Source: Tannerella sp.
GTDB taxonomy: Bacteria; Bacteroidota; Bacteroidia; Bacteroidales; Tannerellaceae
Reading direction: 5' to 3'
NCBI GenBank assembly: GCA_031272155.1
Contig: JAISUI010000091.1
Span: 1-53,957 of the forward strand
Length of the DNA: 53,957 nucleotides
Part shown: positions 18,201-25,385 of the stretch, in pieces
How the letters are laid out: each line of letters begins with the position of its first letter
How positions within the stretch are numbered: position 1 is the first letter of the stretch
Program-made: the position numbers and the translations under genes
The notes under the pieces: model-generated
Told to the model about the DNA's origin: nothing
The model's database searches: none
Seen by the model: the letters and a program-made list of their open reading frames with translations, nothing else

Positions 18201-18235
18201 ACTCGGTAAAAATTAATGATTCTATTAAACAGCAT

Positions 18236-18243
18236 CAAAAGTA
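18236..18243 (-). promoter_or_regulatory. -7 box of the aminotransferase-susC operon
   Basis: On the minus strand the bases read TACTTTTG, a perfect match to the Bacteroidota TAnnTTTG box, placed 36 bases before the aminotransferase start. No good TTTG -33 element lies at the right distance, as expected for a promoter needing an activator. Confidence 0.6.
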
Positions 18244-18250
18244 GCATAAG

Positions 18251-18262
18251 TTAGATGTCTAA
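18251..18262. promoter_or_regulatory. Short palindrome, candidate operator in the divergent promoter
   Basis: TTAGA-TG-TCTAA forms a five-base inverted repeat with a two-base centre. It lies just upstream of the minus-strand -7 box, where the missing -33 element would be. It is a candidate site for the neighbouring XylR-like regulator; short palindromes are common by chance in AT-rich DNA. Confidence 0.35.
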
Positions 18263-18304
18263 TTGTAACCATTTGCAAAATATAATCCTCAAAAAACGTC
18301 AATC

Positions 18305-18314
18305 ACAAATTTGT
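18305..18314. promoter_or_regulatory. Palindrome overlapping the regulator -33 element
   Basis: ACAAATTTGT is a perfect ten-base palindrome that covers the TTTG -33 element of the regulator gene. A protein bound here would block that promoter, so it is a candidate autoregulatory site. It is AT-rich and short, so chance is possible. Confidence 0.3.
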
Positions 18315-18340
18315 CTCTTTTTAAACAATTCCTATATTTG
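18310..18340 (+). promoter_or_regulatory. Promoter of the XylR-like regulator gene
   Basis: TTTG at 18310-18313, a 19-base spacer and TATATTTG at 18333-18340 make a full-consensus Bacteroidota housekeeping promoter. Transcription should start about 20 bases before the ATG at 18367. Confidence 0.75.
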
Positions 18341-18366
18341 CAGAAAAATTAAAACCGAACCGGCCT

Positions 18367-19542
18367 ATGATTAGAGTTCTTCTATTAACAGATTTTTCAG
18401 GTGGTTATAACCGCCGATTACTCAAGGGGATAATTAGATATTCCCGGGAAACAGGCCCTTGGACATTCCAGAGGATGCCGTTGTATTATTATATGATGTA
18501 CGGAGAAAAAGGGATTGCCGAATTTGCAAAAAAATGGAATGCCGACGCCATCGTTGCGCAACTGAGGGATCTTAATATCGCTCAATTACACTCTTTGGGC
18601 ATTCCGATTATTGTACAGAATTATGGCGAACGCCATCCGTCCGTTTCCAACCTGACCGGCAACTATTATGACACTGGTGTCATGGCTGCTAAATATTTCT
18701 TGTCGAGAGGCTATCGCAATTTTGCCTTCTACGGCTATAAAAACACCATCTGGTCGCGGGAAAGGGGTTTAGGATTTGCTGATGAAATCAAACGCAACGG
18801 CTATACTTCTAAAATTCTTGAGAATAAAAATCCGGACAGCCGGGCATGGGAATATAACCACGAGCGCATTGGGAAATGGTTGCTCGGCCTGCCCAAACCG
18901 GTTGCGCTTTTTGCATGTGACGATTTCTATGCGCTCCAGATATCCGAGACCTGCAATATGTATAATATCAGCGTACCCGATGATATTGCCATATTGGGCG
19001 TGGATAATGACGAATTGTACTGCAATCTTTCCAATCCGCCGCTTTCGTCCATTGTGCTGGACGAAGAAAATGGCGGCTATCGCGTTGGGAAACTGATTCA
19101 CCAACTGTGCACTAACAAAACAACGAAACCTTGCAATATCGTCATAGAGCCGTTGTATATCGAAAGCCGGCTGTCGTCCGAAAAATACGCCATCTCCAAC
19201 AAATACATCCAAAAAGTGCTGAAATATATCAGCGAACATTATAAGGATCATATATCGGTCAGCGATTTGGTAAAACAAATCCCGTTGTCAAGAAGAGTAC
19301 TGGAAATAAAATTCAAGGAAGCCACAGGGACTTCGGTTTATCAATGTATTCAGGAATATAAAATTGATAAGTTTGTCCAATTGTTGATGTCAACTGATTT
19401 AACTTTGTATGAAGCGGCTTATCAGGCTGGATTTGAGGATTATAAAAACGTGTCCCGGATATTTCGCAAGTACAAATCCATGTCGCCCGCAGAATACAGG
19501 AAGCGCCATAAGGAAAATAACTTATTGAATCACAACGATTGA
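18367..19542 (+). CDS. XylR-like transcriptional regulator (LacI-type sensor plus AraC-type DNA-binding domain)
   Basis: The 391-residue protein joins a periplasmic-binding-protein/LacI-type sugar sensor (residues about 1-275: VLLLTDFSGGYNRRLLKGI, FACDDFYALQI, ILGVDNDELYCNLSNPPLSSI) to a C-terminal AraC helix-turn-helix pair (about 285-385: DHISVSDLVKQIPLSRRVLE and a second helix set ending SPAEYRKRH). This architecture is that of XylR, a sugar-responsive activator. The LacI-type N-terminal DNA-binding helix is absent, as expected for the family. It is transcribed divergently from the aminotransferase-susC operon across a 166-base region and lies upstream of nagA-nagB, so it probably controls both. 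The ligand is likely a sugar or amino sugar, by context only. Confidence 0.9.
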   Translation: MIRVLLLTDFSGGYNRRLLKGIIRYSRETGPWTFQRMPLYYYMMYGEKGIAEFAKKWNADAIVAQLRDLNIAQLHSLGIPIIVQNYGERHPSVSNLTGNYYDTGVMAAKYFLSRGYRNFAFYGYKNTIWSRERGLGFADEIKRNGYTSKILENKNPDSRAWEYNHERIGKWLLGLPKPVALFACDDFYALQISETCNMYNISVPDDIAILGVDNDELYCNLSNPPLSSIVLDEENGGYRVGKLIHQLCTNKTTKPCNIVIEPLYIESRLSSEKYAISNKYIQKVLKYISEHYKDHISVSDLVKQIPLSRRVLEIKFKEATGTSVYQCIQEYKIDKFVQLLMSTDLTLYEAAYQAGFEDYKNVSRIFRKYKSMSPAEYRKRHKENNLLNHND

Positions 19543-19598
19543 CGTTTTATGAGTACATATATGCGAAATATGGGTGTTTTTCGTAAAATGTAAAATCG

Positions 19599-19606
19599 TA
19601 TTTTTG
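19599..19606 (+). promoter_or_regulatory. -7 box ahead of nagA
   Basis: TATTTTTG matches TAnnTTTG. Transcription would begin about 19612-19614, which leaves barely a dozen bases before the first in-frame ATG (19626) but a normal leader before the ATG at 19671. No clear -33 element is present. Confidence 0.5.
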
Positions 19607-19670
19607 TGAATCAAAATCATGACTAATGATAACTGAAACAGACAGAAAACAAGCGTTTGATAAATATGGA

Positions 19671-20858
19671 ATGAACACAGAAAGGATTCTTATTCAAAAT
19701 GCCCGGCTTGTTTTTACGGATGCCATTGAAGAGAACGGATTTATTCTGTGTGAAAACGGCGTCATTAAGCAGGTGGGAAAAGGGAATTGTCGGATATCGG
19801 AAGCCGATGTCGTACTGGATGCCGAAGGCAATTACGTGTCATCCGGTTTCATAGACCTGCATACGCACGGAGCCGGAGGATATGATTTTATGGATAATAC
19901 AGTAGAGGCCTACCTCCGGGTCGCCGAAACACATGCCCGGTACGGGACAACTGCACTGCTCCCGACTACGGTAACATGCCCAACTGAAGAATTGTTTCGT
20001 ACGTTTGAAGTGTATAAGGAGGCCAAGGCAAAAAACATGAACGGCGCCGCTTTCCTCGGACTGCATTTGGAAGGGCCTTATTTTGCCTACAACCAGAAAG
20101 GCGCCCAAGATCCAGAATATTTGAAAACGCCTGACCCAAAAGAATATAACGCTATTTTAGCCGCATCCAACGATATTGTCCGATGGAGCATTGCACCGGA
20201 ATTGGATGGGGCGCTCGAACTGGCATCGGTTCTCCGCAAGAGGAATATTTTAGTTTCACTGGGACATACAGATGCCATATACGAAGACGTAATGAAAGCA
20301 TACAAGGCCGGATTTACTCATGTAACTCATTTTTATTCAGCCATGTTGGGCGTTACCCGAAAAAATGCCTACCGCTATGCCGGCGCCGTGGAAGCCGCCT
20401 ATATGATAGATGATATGACGGTGGAGATCATTGCTGACGGTATCCATTTGCCGAAAGCCCTGTTGCAGTTTATTTGCAGGTTCAAAGGCGTGGACAAAAT
20501 TGCTCTGTGCACGGATTCCATGCGGGCGGCCGGAATGCCCGACGGCGAATATCTGTTGGGCGGCCAGGAAAAGGGGCGAATGATTATTGTAGAAGACAAC
20601 GTAGCGAAATTGCCGGATCGTTCGGCTTTTGCCGGAAGCGTAGCTACTGCCGACAGATTGATTCGCACTATGGTGAAAATGGCGGGAGTATCTCTTCCGG
20701 ATGCCGTCCGGATGATGACGCTTAACCCAGCCCGCATATTAGGAATAGAGGCAACAAAAGGATCGCTGGCGCCTGGAAAAGACGCCGACCTGGTTGTATT
20801 TGATAAGGATCTTTCAGTAAAAAAGACATTGATAAAAGGCAAAATTATACACACATAA
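19671..20858 (+). CDS. nagA: N-acetylglucosamine-6-phosphate deacetylase
   Basis: NagA removes acetate from GlcNAc-6-phosphate to give glucosamine-6-phosphate in the cytoplasm. The metal-dependent amidohydrolase motifs are present in order: FIDLHTHGAGGYDFMD, LGLHLEGPYF, SLGHTDA, THFYSAM, IADGIHL and LCTDSM with the catalytic Asp. I prefer the ATG at 19671 (MNTERILIQNARLVF, 395 residues) because the family begins at this beta-strand and the likely promoter lies too close to the ATG at 19626, which would add 15 residues. The nagB start follows after four bases, so the two are coupled. It lies downstream of the XylR-like regulator with its own -7 box. Confidence 0.92.
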   Translation: MNTERILIQNARLVFTDAIEENGFILCENGVIKQVGKGNCRISEADVVLDAEGNYVSSGFIDLHTHGAGGYDFMDNTVEAYLRVAETHARYGTTALLPTTVTCPTEELFRTFEVYKEAKAKNMNGAAFLGLHLEGPYFAYNQKGAQDPEYLKTPDPKEYNAILAASNDIVRWSIAPELDGALELASVLRKRNILVSLGHTDAIYEDVMKAYKAGFTHVTHFYSAMLGVTRKNAYRYAGAVEAAYMIDDMTVEIIADGIHLPKALLQFICRFKGVDKIALCTDSMRAAGMPDGEYLLGGQEKGRMIIVEDNVAKLPDRSAFAGSVATADRLIRTMVKMAGVSLPDAVRMMTLNPARILGIEATKGSLAPGKDADLVVFDKDLSVKKTLIKGKIIHT

Positions 20859-20862
20859 ATAT

Positions 20863-21630
20863 ATGCTATTTATTAAAGATAATCTTATTGTAAAAGTACA
20901 TACCACAAGCAAAGACGCAGGCAAAACTGCAACGGACGACGTAACGAACCGAATCAAAGAATTATTGAGTCAAAAGGCGACGATCAATATGATTTTTGCG
21001 GCTGCGCCCTCCCAGCTGGATTTTCTTTCGGCGTTAGTTGTTGCAAACGGTGTTGACTGGTCACGTATTAACGCTTTTCACATGGATGAATATATCGGAT
21101 TGACACGGGACGCCCCTCAGCGGTTTGGCAATTTCCTGAAGGCGAACCTGTTTGACAAAATTTCATTTCGTCAGGTTTTCTATTTGGACGGACTGGAACC
21201 GGCCGATAAGGAATGTGAACGTTATACGCATCTTTTATTGGAGTATCCCCCTGACATTATATGTATGGGGATCGGGGAAAACGGGCATATTGCCTTCAAT
21301 GATCCGCATGTGGCTGATTTTAATGATTATAAATATGTAAAAGTAGTGGATTTGGATACGGTATGCCGCCAGCAGCAAGTCAATGACAATTGCTTTGAGC
21401 GTATTGAGGAGGTGCCTACTCATGCCTTGACGCTGACCATACCCGTCTTGATGTCTGCGCCCTATATTTATTGTGTAGTGCCTTTCCGTTCAAAGGCTCA
21501 AGCCGTATATTCGGCCATAAATGGCAATATATCAACGCTTTGTCCAGCATCCGTATTGCGGACAAAAGAAAATGCCATTCTCTATTTGGATAAGGAGAGC
21601 GCTTCCTTATTGAAAATGTCTGATTATTAA
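20863..21630 (+). CDS. nagB: Glucosamine-6-phosphate deaminase
   Basis: NagB converts glucosamine-6-phosphate to fructose-6-phosphate and ammonia, feeding glycolysis. The 255-residue protein carries the active-site pieces FHMDEYIGL (Asp75, Glu76), and MGIGENGHIAFNDP with the catalytic His142, and is of the usual single-domain length. Both enzymes of GlcNAc-6-phosphate breakdown are therefore side by side (four-base gap), and the oxidoreductase gene follows after 11 bases. A more divergent member of the family acting on another phospho-amino-sugar cannot be excluded. Confidence 0.92.
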   Translation: MLFIKDNLIVKVHTTSKDAGKTATDDVTNRIKELLSQKATINMIFAAAPSQLDFLSALVVANGVDWSRINAFHMDEYIGLTRDAPQRFGNFLKANLFDKISFRQVFYLDGLEPADKECERYTHLLLEYPPDIICMGIGENGHIAFNDPHVADFNDYKYVKVVDLDTVCRQQQVNDNCFERIEEVPTHALTLTIPVLMSAPYIYCVVPFRSKAQAVYSAINGNISTLCPASVLRTKENAILYLDKESASLLKMSDY

Positions 21631-21641
21631 ATAGTAAGAAT

Positions 21642-22652
21642 ATGAACCGGAAATTTTTGTTTTTATGCCTGACTTCCTGCTTTGTCTGGATATTACTTCA
21701 AGCGCAGGAAGTTGTCAGAGTCGGAATTATCGGATTGGACACGTCCCATTCACCGGCTTTTATCAAATTGTTAAATGAGAATGACACAGCGGAAGCCTAC
21801 AGGGGATATAAGGTTACTGCAGCCTATCCCTATGGTTCCCGTACTATCGAAAGCAGTTCGTCGCGCATCCCCGGCTATACGGAAGAAGCGAAGAACTATG
21901 GTGTGGAAATCGTTGGATCTATCGCTGAATTGTTGGACAAAGTTGATTGTATCATGCTGGAAACCAACGACGGCAACCTGCATCTGGAACAGGCGGCCGA
22001 AGTAATGAAAAGCGGCAAACCGCTATTTATTGACAAACCTGTAGCTGCCAACCTGACGGATGCTATCGCGATTTATATGCTGGCGCAGAAATATGGAGTG
22101 CCTGTCTTTTCCTCTTCATCCCTTCGTTATACTAAGAAAAATCAGGCTCTCCAAAATGGCATTTATGGAAAAGTGACAGGCGCAGACTGTTATTCTCCCT
22201 CGCCCTACGAGCCTTCACATCCTGCTTTTTCATGGTATGGCATCCATGGTGTAGAGGCTTTGTTTACCATCATGGGCGCCGGATGCGCACAAGTCAGTCG
22301 GGTGGCTTCCGAAGGAACGGATGTAGTGACGGGATTGTGGGAAGATGGCCGTATCGGTACCTTCCGGGGATTACGCACCGGCAAAACAGATTATGGTGGA
22401 ACGGTTTATTGCGAAAACTCCATCCAATCCGCAAGCGGATATGAAGGCTATGCAGACTTGGTGGCGGAAATCGTTCGGTTTTTCCGAACAAAAACACCGC
22501 CTGTTTCTGCAGAAGAAACTATTGAAATATTCACATTTATGGAAGCCTCCTACGAAAGCAAACGCCGGAACGGAGCGCTTGTATCAATGAAAAAGATACG
22601 GGAAACAGGGACAAAACGAGCAGAAAAAATATTGCGGAGCAAAAAATATTGA
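21642..22652 (+). CDS. Exported Gfo/Idh/MocA-family oxidoreductase
   Basis: This is a 336-residue NAD(P)-dependent oxidoreductase-fold protein with a hydrophobic N-terminus (residues 4-20, ending LLQAQ) that looks like a signal peptide. The Rossmann start is VVRVGIIGLDTSHSPAF, and the family lysine motif appears as GKPLFIDKPVAANL. Such enzymes oxidise or epimerise sugars, and exported members of the family include glycosidases that use a bound cofactor. Its place directly after nagB suggests a role on the same amino-sugar glycan, perhaps in the periplasm. The first glycine loop reads GLDTSH rather than the usual GxGxxG, so cofactor binding may differ. Confidence 0.85.
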   Translation: MNRKFLFLCLTSCFVWILLQAQEVVRVGIIGLDTSHSPAFIKLLNENDTAEAYRGYKVTAAYPYGSRTIESSSSRIPGYTEEAKNYGVEIVGSIAELLDKVDCIMLETNDGNLHLEQAAEVMKSGKPLFIDKPVAANLTDAIAIYMLAQKYGVPVFSSSSLRYTKKNQALQNGIYGKVTGADCYSPSPYEPSHPAFSWYGIHGVEALFTIMGAGCAQVSRVASEGTDVVTGLWEDGRIGTFRGLRTGKTDYGGTVYCENSIQSASGYEGYADLVAEIVRFFRTKTPPVSAEETIEIFTFMEASYESKRRNGALVSMKKIRETGTKRAEKILRSKKY

Positions 22653-22668
22653 CAATATTCCCTGCTCG
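22617..22668. terminator. Interrupted inverted repeat between convergent genes
   Basis: CGAGCAG (22617-22623) and ATATTG (22629-22634) pair with CAATAT (22653-22658) and CTGCTCG (22662-22668). The left arm lies inside the end of the oxidoreductase gene, whose stop is in the loop. There is no U tract, so it may act as a Rho-linked end or a shared 3' structure for the two convergent genes. The remaining 56 bases before the kinase stop show nothing recognisable. Confidence 0.35.
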
Positions 22669-22724
22669 TATGTACCTGTTTCCAAACTGAATCTCGGAGC
22701 ATGGACGATGCAGACCGATGTTAT

Positions 22725-23819
22725 TCAGCTGTTTAAATACGTATCCATAAATCCATCCATTTCATTCGCGTGAATTTCAAGGCTTTGCAATAACTTGAAT
22801 TGCGCTTTTGTACGGATAAGATTGTGTTTTGGGCGGTGCACTTTATAATAGGTGTCGCCGTTGATATAGTCTGTCAGGAAACGAACGGTTTGCATATAAG
22901 TTAATAGCCGTCCTCCATACGGCAACATGCTTATTTCAAGCGGCGTAAGGAATGACTTGGCCGTTTCCATATAACCGCGGGTATAGGCTTTGAAAATGTC
23001 TGTATTGACATTGACATGTTCCGGATTGTCGTCATCTTCAGCGCCTGTATTGGCGGCGGTGCGGATGAAATCACCGATGTCAGACAGGACAAAACCGGGC
23101 ATTACCGTATCCAAATCTATCACACACAACACCTTGCCCTGCTCGTCAAAAAGAATGTTATTCACTTTCGTATCGCAATGATTGGTGCGTTTTTTTAACT
23201 TGCCTTCGCGATACAACCGTTCCTGAATACACATGGATTCGGCGCGTTTTTCAATTTCCCCAACCAAATCTTCTACCTCTGCCAGCCGTCCCGCAGGGTC
23301 AGCCTTTAGCGCATCATGAAATTGCTGAAGCCGGAACTCCATGTTATGGAAATTCGGAATTGTTTCACCCAAAGCGCCTTCGGGCAAATCGGCCAGCATG
23401 GACTGGAAATCGCCGAATGCCTTTCCTGCTTCATACGAAAAAGCTTCGTTCACTTCGTCGAAACTTCTGCTGCGTGGAATCATCAGACACACGCGCCAAT
23501 AGCTCTCGCCATCAAAATGGTATAAACTTCCACTTTTTGTCGGGAGAAAGGTCAGAACCTTGCGTAAAATATCCCGCTCTCCTCTGGTTTCTAATTTTTT
23601 ACGAATATGCGAGGTAACAGTATGAATATTTCGCTGCAGCATATCTACGTTCGTAAAGATATGATGATTAATTCGTTGAAGCACATATTTGTCTTCACCT
23701 CCATCCATCGTCACTTTCAACGTATCGTTGATATGGCCGTTTCCGAAAGGTGTGACTTCTACCGGCTTGCTTGAAAGGTCAAACTCGTTGAGTATCTGTA
23801 AATAAAGTTTTTCTCTCAT
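22725..23819 (-). CDS. N-acetylhexosamine 1-kinase-like aminoglycoside phosphotransferase-fold kinase
   Basis: The 364-residue kinase has the protein-kinase-like APH/choline-kinase fold. Visible are the nucleotide loop FGNGHINDTLKV (residues 25-36), a Lys/Arg-containing YVLQRIN strand, the catalytic loop HCDTKVNNILFD with Asp216 and Asn221, and the metal motif VIDLDTVMPG (Asp235/Asp237). The length and motif text resemble NahK-type enzymes that phosphorylate GlcNAc or GalNAc at carbon 1. Placed convergent to nagA-nagB, it fits amino-sugar salvage, but an aldose or ethanolamine-like substrate cannot be excluded by eye. It has its own promoter (23838-23871). Confidence 0.78.
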   Translation of the reverse strand: MREKLYLQILNEFDLSSKPVEVTPFGNGHINDTLKVTMDGGEDKYVLQRINHHIFTNVDMLQRNIHTVTSHIRKKLETRGERDILRKVLTFLPTKSGSLYHFDGESYWRVCLMIPRSRSFDEVNEAFSYEAGKAFGDFQSMLADLPEGALGETIPNFHNMEFRLQQFHDALKADPAGRLAEVEDLVGEIEKRAESMCIQERLYREGKLKKRTNHCDTKVNNILFDEQGKVLCVIDLDTVMPGFVLSDIGDFIRTAANTGAEDDDNPEHVNVNTDIFKAYTRGYMETAKSFLTPLEISMLPYGGRLLTYMQTVRFLTDYINGDTYYKVHRPKHNLIRTKAQFKLLQSLEIHANEMDGFMDTYLNS

Positions 23820-23837
23820 CTTTTTGAATTAAAGAAA

Positions 23838-23871
23838 CAAATATACGGCTTTTTTTTCGGACATGTGCAAA
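23838..23871 (-). promoter_or_regulatory. Promoter of the hexosamine-kinase-like gene
   Basis: On the minus strand, TTTG (23868-23871) and TATATTTG (23838-23845) are 22 bases apart, a good Bacteroidota promoter ending 18 bases before the start codon. Confidence 0.65.
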
Positions 23872-23928
23872 TTTTTAGACACAAAAAAAATGAGATGGCC
23901 TTTTTTTTTCATTTTCATGCGAAAAAGT

Positions 23929-23960
23929 TTTGCGTATTTCAAAAATTACCCGTACTTTTG
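23929..23960 (+). promoter_or_regulatory. Promoter of tRNA-Asn
   Basis: TTTG at 23929-23932, a 20-base spacer and TACTTTTG at 23953-23960 match the Bacteroidota consensus, 35 bases before the tRNA. The DNA between the two divergent promoters (23872-23928) is only AT-rich. Confidence 0.7.
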
Positions 23961-23995
23961 CACCGCTTTTCCGGCATAGTGACCGGATACGAATT

Positions 23996-24069
23996 TCTTC
24001 CTTAGCTCAGTTGGTTAGAGCATCTGACTGTTAATCAGAGGGTCCTTGGTTCAAGTCCAAGAGGAAGAG
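23996..24069 (+). tRNA. tRNA-Asn (GTT)
   Basis: The cloverleaf folds fully: a seven-pair acceptor stem (TCTTCCT with AGGAAGA), the D arm GCTCAG...AGAGC, the anticodon stem TCTGA/TCAGA with loop CTGTTAA giving anticodon GTT, and the T arm CTTGG/CCAAG with loop TTCAAGT. The discriminator is G and CCA is not encoded. A run of seven T at 24099-24105 behind a four-pair GGCG/CGCC hairpin (24078-24088) may end the transcript. Confidence 0.97.
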
Positions 24070-24103
24070 CAACCTGAGGCGAACCGCCCCTACCTCCATT
24101 TTT

Positions 24104-25213
24104 TTAGACTTTCAGAAAGATTTTTTGCTTGTAAAGGAAATAAAGAAACAGCCAGCAAACGGCGATATAGGTCGTTGCAAGGATAAAATTTCCCCACATT
24201 TCAGGTAATTTTTCCGCAAGGCCTGCGAAAAAAAATTTATTGGTTGATTGGAAGTTAATAATTGATTGTGCCAAATAAATCGTGATGGAATTAAGTCCTA
24301 CCACCCGGAAAAAAAATGACCATCGCGAAAATCCTTTGACATCAATAATATAATAGAATATCGCAAACATCAGCAGGGAATAACCACCTACTACACAAAC
24401 GAATGTACTCGTCCACAGTTTTTTATTAACCGGAAACCAGAAACTCCATATCCATCCGATAAAAATCAGCATAACGGCGGCTATAAGCATGGTTATCACT
24501 TTTTTATTGCCGGAAACCTGTTCTTTGGACAACCGTACCCATTGGCCGGTAAACATTCCAAGCAGGGCAGTGACAATGGCGGGAAGCGTACTGTACAACC
24601 CTTCCGGATCGAACGTTTCGCTCAGCAAACGCCCCGGCATCCATACCCTGTCTATCATCCCTACCAGATTATTTTCAAACGAAAAAGGATCATTCCCGCC
24701 GGGGATCAGCCACATCGTCAGCCAATAACCAATCAGGATGACGACGGCGACAATTACGCAAATCCTTGTCCTGAAGGTCGTAAACAGCAAAGCGGCACAC
24801 ATCCATGCCAACCCGATACGGCCTAATACACTTGCAATTCGTACATCAGGGAAATTGAACCGGAACAGGCCATTATAAACAACTCCCAAAAGAACAAGCA
24901 AAAAGCCTCGTTTGATGATTTTCAGATAAATAGAACTCCTTGATTTCCCGTTTGCCTGCTGTTTGGCCAGCGAAAAAGGGAAAGATATTCCGGCAATAAA
25001 AAGAAAAAGCGGAAAAATCGTGTCGTGATGCGTCAATCCGTTCCATTTCACATGCCTCATCTGCCCCGACAACCATTCCGCCACCCCACAGGAGGGTAAA
25101 AGATCGCAAAGCGCTATAATCCACCCGGCTAAGCCCATGATAAATAACATGTCAAACCCTCTGAGGGCATCCAAAGACTTTAAACGGTCATTCTGTCCAA
25201 TATTCGTTTCCAT
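24104..25213 (-). CDS. NagX/DUF5009-type membrane acyltransferase (heparan-alpha-glucosaminide N-acetyltransferase-like)
   Basis: A polytopic membrane protein with about ten hydrophobic segments. It begins DRLKSLDALRGFDMLFIMG and contains HVKWNGLTHHDTIFPLFLFIAGISFPFSLAKQ-type text (shown only as the key parts GLTHHD and PLFLFIAG), the signature of the DUF5009/HGSNAT-like family. The lysosomal relative transfers acetyl groups across the membrane to glucosamine ends; bacterial NagX is linked to GlcNAc use. I chose the ATG at 25213 (METNIGQNDRLKSLD, 369 residues). The upstream ATG at 25312 would add a basic 33-residue stretch that overlaps the likely promoter of the divergent gene. It fits the amino-sugar genes next to it. 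Confidence 0.82.
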   Translation of the reverse strand: METNIGQNDRLKSLDALRGFDMLFIMGLAGWIIALCDLLPSCGVAEWLSGQMRHVKWNGLTHHDTIFPLFLFIAGISFPFSLAKQQANGKSRSSIYLKIIKRGFLLVLLGVVYNGLFRFNFPDVRIASVLGRIGLAWMCAALLFTTFRTRICVIVAVVILIGYWLTMWLIPGGNDPFSFENNLVGMIDRVWMPGRLLSETFDPEGLYSTLPAIVTALLGMFTGQWVRLSKEQVSGNKKVITMLIAAVMLIFIGWIWSFWFPVNKKLWTSTFVCVVGGYSLLMFAIFYYIIDVKGFSRWSFFFRVVGLNSITIYLAQSIINFQSTNKFFFAGLAEKLPEMWGNFILATTYIAVCWLFLYFLYKQKIFLKV

Positions 25214-25298
25214 TCTGATTCTCTTTATTTTCGGCAGCAATATTACTGATTTTTTTGATATCTCACACCATGAAAGGAGATATTTTTTAATTTTACCG

Positions 25299-25306
25299 TA
25301 TCTTTG
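25299..25306 (+). promoter_or_regulatory. -7 box ahead of the Mrp gene
   Basis: TATCTTTG matches TAnnTTTG. The roughly 70-base leader that follows holds a five-codon frame (MEKPP, from 25311) and a weak CTCC/GGAG hairpin before a T run; I draw no function from these. Confidence 0.5.
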
Positions 25307-25385
25307 CCGCATGGAAAAGCCTCCGTAAAGGAGCCTATTTTTTATATAATTATTTGATTTTAAGCATATAATAAATTATATCGAA

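Noticed and set aside
25214..25312. N-terminal extension of the DUF5009 membrane protein
   Set aside because: The 33 extra residues are basic and unlike the family start and overlap the promoter box of the divergent Mrp gene; the ATG at 25213 fits better.
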